Shown here piece by piece: positions 59,238-64,000 of a stretch of DNA of 64,000 bases. Both the position numbers and the translations under genes were made by a program. The notes beneath the pieces are model-generated. The model ran no database searches. It was not told the origin of the DNA and worked only from the letters and a program-made list of their open reading frames with translations. Location: NCBI RefSeq assembly GCF_030272615.1, contig NC_081409.1:21082260-21146259 (forward strand), read 5' to 3'. Origin of the DNA: Cryptomeria japonica. Lineage: Eukaryota; Streptophyta; Pinopsida; Cupressales; Cupressaceae. The first letter of the stretch is position 1. Every line of letters starts with the position of its first letter.

Positions 59238-59715
59238 AGTTTTAACTTTCATAGTGAGTTATGTCTTCATGAACATGTACATAATATATATAAAAATGTA
59301 CATCTATAACATAAGCAAAGAATAGAAAGCATATATTTAGAAATAAGGAAAATACAAAGGAGGGAGGAAATACAAAAAACTATCTTCCTTGAGAGTATAC
59401 TATGTACACAACATGTAGCTTAATAAAACATTTTATTCTTTTTTTCAATATTATGATCAATTCAAACCTTTCTTTTTATATTGCTTCCACATTCATATGT
59501 CGCATATACATTCTTATTTAGAGTTTTATCTCTTGGACCACCTAGGATCTAGATCATTGGTATCTGAATGATTCATCTTATATCCTACAATGTTGCGATG
59601 GCTTTAAGGATTATGATAATTTTGCAGATACTTGTGTTACCATTATAAGGTATAAGAAAGTGCCTTTTTCTTTTTCTTCTATGAGAAATGTCATTTTCTT
59701 TTAATTACTCTATCT
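59238..59715. repeat. RLP-upstream duplicated block, copy 2 (partner 51,631-52,075)
   Basis: Matches the block upstream of the RLP gene, with a ~40-bp insertion near 59,490. It lies upstream of the truncated RLP paralogue on the same strand, so gene and flank were copied together and the stretch in between was later replaced or lost. Confidence 0.8.
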
Positions 59716-61473
59716 CGTTTGTATTTTTTTAGGTTGTAGGAATTGGATAGCCACCTATCAGGAATTCAAGGTGAAATTAAAACTCCATTTAGGGATACAA
59801 GTGTTCTTAAAATTATCCATTTCTTAGATTTATTTTTTATTCGGGACAAATATCCAACTCAAAATTGAGAACTACACATCTATGTGCACTCCTTTCCACA
59901 TATGTTAAATTGTGAAAAATAAATAAACATTCTTATTGATAATTTCAGTAAGAACTAGAAATCATCGTCAGATACAAGGGTTCTTAGAACTAGCAAAACC
60001 TCTGACTTGTTCCTAATAAAAGCTAAACATTTGGTTACCTATAACTTTTGTATTTTTCTATCTTTTAATCCATTGAATTATAGTAGTAGATAATCAATTT
60101 AGACTTCTAATGGATGGAGTCAAAGTTTTAGTAAAAATACACCAAATCCTTAGATAATAGATCACTCACTCCTACAAGTGAAAACAATTAAAAACAAACA
60201 AACAACATAAAATCCTAACCAACATTGAAACGAGAAATATTTAAAACATATAATTTTCTTAATGTTGATAGAAAATTTATCTATTGTGATAATGCCATTT
60301 ATTAAAACTAATTATTGAAACTAAATTATGACCTATACAAAATTAGGTGTCTTTTAATAGCTTGGTATTGTTATATTTTTAAAGCAATATAAATATTTTA
60401 ATTTTCAAGGAAATTCTATTATGACATATTAATTTAGTCATAGCAGTACTTATATTGGATGAGAAATAAATTATTTAATGCTTGGATCATATACGAGTTA
60501 CATTATTATTTTCGCATTAGAATTGTATTAGTAGTACACATTTAAGAGCATCTCTAATGCTTCGAACTTATATAGATAACACTTAAAATATTAAATTGTA
60601 TTTTCTTAAATAATTTTGTATGTTTTACTTTATAGGAAAGTTAAGTGTTTTTGTATTTTGAAAGAAACTTTATGTTAGAATTTTGATAAGATTCTTATTT
60701 AACTTTGTATTTCAGTTTGATATTAATTCAATTTATGATGACCTATAGGGTTTGTATATTCATTGTCTTTGAACAAGAGCTGTGAGACAGCATGAGTCCC
60801 TGCCTTTAGCTAAAAACATGCTAGCAATGCAGTGAACTGTTGAGAACAATTAAGTAGTATAAAGTTACTTTGAGCGTGTAAAAAATGTATATAATAAATA
60901 ATATTATATATGATAAATTTTTTAATTTGGGTGAGTTTATATTTGACATAGTAGGAACTTTTTCTTTTCATATAATGTAATTTCAGAAACAGTTTACAAC
61001 TAAAATTCAGTGCTAAAATCATAAGTGGTTGTAGTGTTGGAAGAGCAAGTTATCAAACCTAATAGAAAGTGATAGTTTGGAAAGTATGGTGTCTAATACT
61101 ATGTGTGTTCTAAATGTAACTGAACAATGCACAAAATTTGCATTTACAAAAACTATGCATAATATCGAATGTTTGTTGTGAGAGATAGTTAACTATACTG
61201 TAAAGACATAGCCGAATTAAAATTACTCAAACTTTTTCATGATTTAGAGTTTAATGGTTAAGTTTGTATATACTGTGAAAGTGTAGAACTTAATGGTTAA
61301 GTTTGCATTGCAACTGTATATGAAGAAAACTTGTAACAATAGAGAGGATAAAACAACATGGATACATCATGTATTCAAAAGAATATTTCATGTAAATTGT
61401 TCGTAGTTACTGCACATGTACCGTGTTCTTCTAGGCCAATAATATTTCTTGTGTTAATTTCTAAAACAAAAAT
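59716..61473. other. AT-rich intergenic DNA; remnants of the 180-bp array at 60,330-60,690
   Basis: Two diverged units of the 43,320-44,720 repeat are visible at 60,330-60,690 (aattctattatgacatatt ... ttggatgagaaat; gttaagtgtttttgtattttg). A word of about 25 bases (gtagaacttaatggttaagttt-like) is repeated at 61,250-61,300. No gene seen. Confidence 0.4.
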
Positions 61474-61731
61474 TTGGGAAACAACATCTATAAACACAAA
61501 ATTACCCTTCTATATTTGCAGCTAGTTAAGATAATGCATGGTAGTAACAATGAAGTGGTGTTGGTGAATAAGTATTTTATAATTGTGTTGGTAAGATATT
61601 GGGTTTGTTTTTTTAGGAAGAAAATAGGAAAAGTAGTGAAGGACTCAGTTTCTAAGAGTTATGAGAAAGGGAGAGTCTGTAACAAATACAGGGGAAAAAA
61701 TAATCAAAGTTTTGAGCTTGAGGAGCTTTGA
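61474..61731 (+). CDS. Open frame of unknown meaning, possible exon remnant
   Basis: 85 codons. The last ~40 (KKIGKVVKDSVSKSYEKGRVCNKYRGKNNQSFELEEL) have a less AT-driven composition than nearby frames. Two acceptor-like sites (atttgcag at 61,514-61,521 and tttttttag at 61,608-61,616) and a gtgaata donor (61,561) would allow two small exons. I do not recognise the protein and cannot rule out chance. Confidence 0.15.
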   Translation: MGNNIYKHKITLLYLQLVKIMHGSNNEVVLVNKYFIIVLVRYWVCFFRKKIGKVVKDSVSKSYEKGRVCNKYRGKNNQSFELEEL

Positions 61732-63540
61732 TCAAAATGAGTTGTGTCTCCAATTCCTGCTTTGTTTAATTGATTTTCTTCTCAGGACTTTTGGATTTAG
61801 TGGTATATGTTTTGTTTTTTATTATAGCCAGTGATTAGAAATACAATTTTTTGTAAAAATTTATATGTTGTACATGATTTTTGCTTCAAGTTCTGGTTTA
61901 TACTTCGATGGTTGTAATTAAAATAAATAATTTGGAGAAGCTTTCTTGACGTTATATACAAATGGATTTATCCTCTTCAAGAATTTTATAATTATATGAA
62001 TGAGACGTCATGTCTTCCGGGCTTGGAAATTCTATCACGGAGGTTTTAATTTCATTAAGTATTTAGTTAGTTAATCTGGATTACCAACTAATCCTAAACT
62101 TTTTTGGTGATTGAATTACTCACCGGGATTTTTTTCTCATCAAAGCCATGTTTAGAGGAGTAATGGATAACAAATCTCTTTTTTGAAGGGGTTTCTTTAG
62201 GGTTCAGAATAAAATATATCGTATTTGATTACTTTTGTAACATAAAATAAAATAAAATTATTGACTTTCAACATCGGATTATATTCCCTTACAATATGTC
62301 CAGAGGTCTTTCTACATTTTCTCTCTTTTATTTTTTAATAGATTTTATCTATCATTAATTTGTGTATTTTATGTGATTTTAAAAATTAATCACTACAGTG
62401 TAAAAGGTGTAATTGCTAATATTTGTTTGACTATTAATTGTAATTTGATTGTTTGATTGTTATTAGACTATTAATTGTGATTTGATTGTTTGATTGTTAA
62501 TTTTTTTTATGTTTGAAGGTGAGTCTCTTTCTTTGATTTTTTGAGTTTATATAATCTAGCTTTCATTGATTTTTTGAGTTGATATAATCTATCATTTTTT
62601 AATGTATTTATATGCTTCTATTATGATTACTCTCTATGTTGGGGTATAATTGTTATTTGATTGTGTTTGACTATAGACTCTCATTTTATTTTTTATTGAT
62701 TGTTCGAAATAGTCTCTTTCTTTGACTTTTTATTAGATTCAAGAACTTATTTTACAAATAAAATCACAAATAAAATCACAATAAAAAACTAAAAATACAA
62801 AAAAATATTAAAAAAAATCACAATAAAAAACAAAAAATACAAAAAAACATATTTAAATAGTTTTAAGAAATTAATTTTGGTTATATAATTTTTTAATTAT
62901 CTTTTGATATAAAAAATAATGTTAAATATTATTTTTTAAAAAATTTAGGAATTTTTTATTTAAAGTTCATTTGCTCTTGAACATATTAATCTTTTACAAA
63001 TTTTAAAAAATACGTGTATGAGCTATATGAGATTTTTTAAGGTCTCGCTATTAGTTGTCTGTGACCGACAACGTGGAACATTTTCTTGAATCAGGAAGAG
63101 TGCAATATGGATATGTGGTTGTCGAACAACAAATTACAATGGATAGTGTGAATGTAGAGGATAATTCTTATGTGACCCAAACTGGCAAAAATCCTACCAA
63201 ATAAAAAACCATGACTGGTGGGACCGACTGACTTTTTAATCTTGCTTAAGATAAGCTTTCGCATGATCAGATTTCAATTTTTACAAACATTGGAAAATCA
63301 TTTTAATTTTTTCCCTGCTCAACATTTGATTGGTCATCTATTTTACATTTATTTATATTTTAAAGAAAGAAAAAAAAAGCCCCAAGAAAAAGTACACTAG
63401 CCAATCAGGAAAATCTAAAAAATATGAAAAAAATGATATTAATAAATAAATTAAGTCAACAATAGGATAAACTATAGGATAAATGCATGACACGGTTTTT
63501 GGAGCAAAGTAAATTGAAAAAGCGATGGAAATGAAAACAT
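61732..63540. other. AT-rich DNA with simple local repeats
   Basis: Words repeat in place: tttgattgtttgattgtta (62,445-62,500), ttgattttttgagtt.atataatct (62,536-62,600), and an A-rich aaaatcacaataaaaaac pair (62,770-62,850). A slightly GC-richer patch at 63,045-63,220 has no readable protein. No gene seen. Confidence 0.45.
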
Positions 63541-63569
63541 TAGTCTCCGCCTATAGATAGGCGGGACTA
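63541..63569. repeat. Short inverted repeat
   Basis: Arms ccgcctat and ataggcgg around a 2-base loop, extended outwards by tagt/acta with one bulge. It is a GC-rich hairpin in AT-rich surroundings. Confidence 0.7.
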
Positions 63570-63919
63570 ATAATAATAATTTGATGTAGATCATTAAATC
63601 TACGTATTGCAGTATCCTGTAGATTATTAATACGGACTGTTGTATATATCCTTTGATGATCTACAGGAGATAATCAAAAGATGCAAGTCTTCTTCATGGA
63701 CCGCACAAACTAATGTCGACTATTGTATGTCGACTTCCTTGTTCTATAGTTGTATATCTATATTCTCCAACTGCGGAATATTGTCATGCACTTTTATATT
63801 GGGTCGAACTGTATCTATATTTCCTATCGTATCGTACTACAAAGTAATGATGCACTTTTATAGTATTCTCTCACCAACTGAAGGCAATAGTATTGGTATT
63901 ATATGTGCTCGGTCGGTCA

Positions 63920-63996
63920 CACATAGAGTGACGACTCTATGTGGAACCATGTTGGTTCCACATAGAGTCGTGACTCCTATGTGGAGATACGACCCT
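63920..63996. repeat. Cluster of alternating inverted repeats at the window edge
   Basis: A perfect 19-bp inverted repeat (acgactctatgtggaacca, 63,931-63,949, and its complement, 63,953-63,971) has a 3-base loop. It overlaps a second perfect one: cacatagagt (63,920-63,929) with actctatgtg (63,934-63,943). A fourth imperfect copy, actcctatgtgg, lies at 63,973-63,984. The same 10-base word thus alternates in orientation four times. Confidence 0.85.
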
Positions 63997-64000
63997 TGAT

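Noticed and set aside
63931-63971. microRNA precursor
   Set aside because: The hairpin is only 41 nt with a 3-base loop, too short for a plant miRNA precursor, and arms are perfect as in a foldback.
63640-63999. 119-codon frame running off the right edge
   Set aside because: It overlaps the inverted-repeat cluster and has no recognisable domain or coding-like composition.

Overview
The window looks like plant nuclear DNA, probably from a gymnosperm such as a conifer. It is AT-rich and gene-poor, holds nested Ty3/Gypsy elements with plant-type PBS and chromodomain, a hAT relic and palindromic satellite arrays, and its only host gene family is the plant LRR receptor-like proteins (RLPs). The gymnosperm assignment rests on overall texture and is a guess. 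I saw no rRNA, tRNA, CRISPR or prokaryotic operon.

Left third (1-21,120). Minisatellite DNA at 1-345 and a 137-140 bp palindromic satellite at 18,769-21,120 bracket a retrotransposon nest. An outer non-autonomous LTR element (2,088-17,746, minus strand) is split by an inner element of the same family (5,671-13,472, minus strand). The inner insertion is proven by a 5-bp duplication (attat) and by the intact empty site carried in the inner element's own gag. Each element encodes one long gag-protease polyprotein with a basic/acidic C-terminal tail. Neither has reverse transcriptase, RNase H or integrase, so both must have been mobilised in trans. Four LTRs of 1.2-1.27 kb, PBS-like and polypurine sites, and a recurrent hairpin can be read directly. 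An older plus-strand relative (346-2,087) was the landing site of the outer element.

Middle (21,121-39,628). A decayed hAT transposase lies on the minus strand (21,487-24,295). An RLP C-terminal scrap sits at about 27 kb, a diverged LTR of the gag-only family at about 30 kb, and a foldback-rich patch at 31.3 kb. Then comes a nearly full-length plus-strand chromovirus (31,813-39,628) with gag, PR, RT, RNase H, IN and chromodomain all in one frame. It has ten premature stops and no frameshift.

Right half (39,629-64,000). Long AT-rich intergenic DNA carries pairwise duplicated blocks (28.4/45.9 kb, 42.0/46.4 kb, 51.6/59.2 kb) and a degenerate ~180 bp tandem array. The main host locus is an LRR receptor-like protein gene (48,440-51,426, minus), disrupted near its N terminus by one nonsense codon and one frameshift. 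A truncated paralogue follows at 56,893-57,739. Both show LRR expansion in exact 72-bp steps, and matching upstream blocks point to local duplication of the RLP locus. The window ends in a cluster of alternating inverted repeats.

How it fits together: the readable biology is retroelement insertion, decay (mostly transition-type stop codons) and birth/death of an RLP cluster. No clearly intact protein-coding gene was found. Homology statements come from reading sequence by eye; no database search was run.
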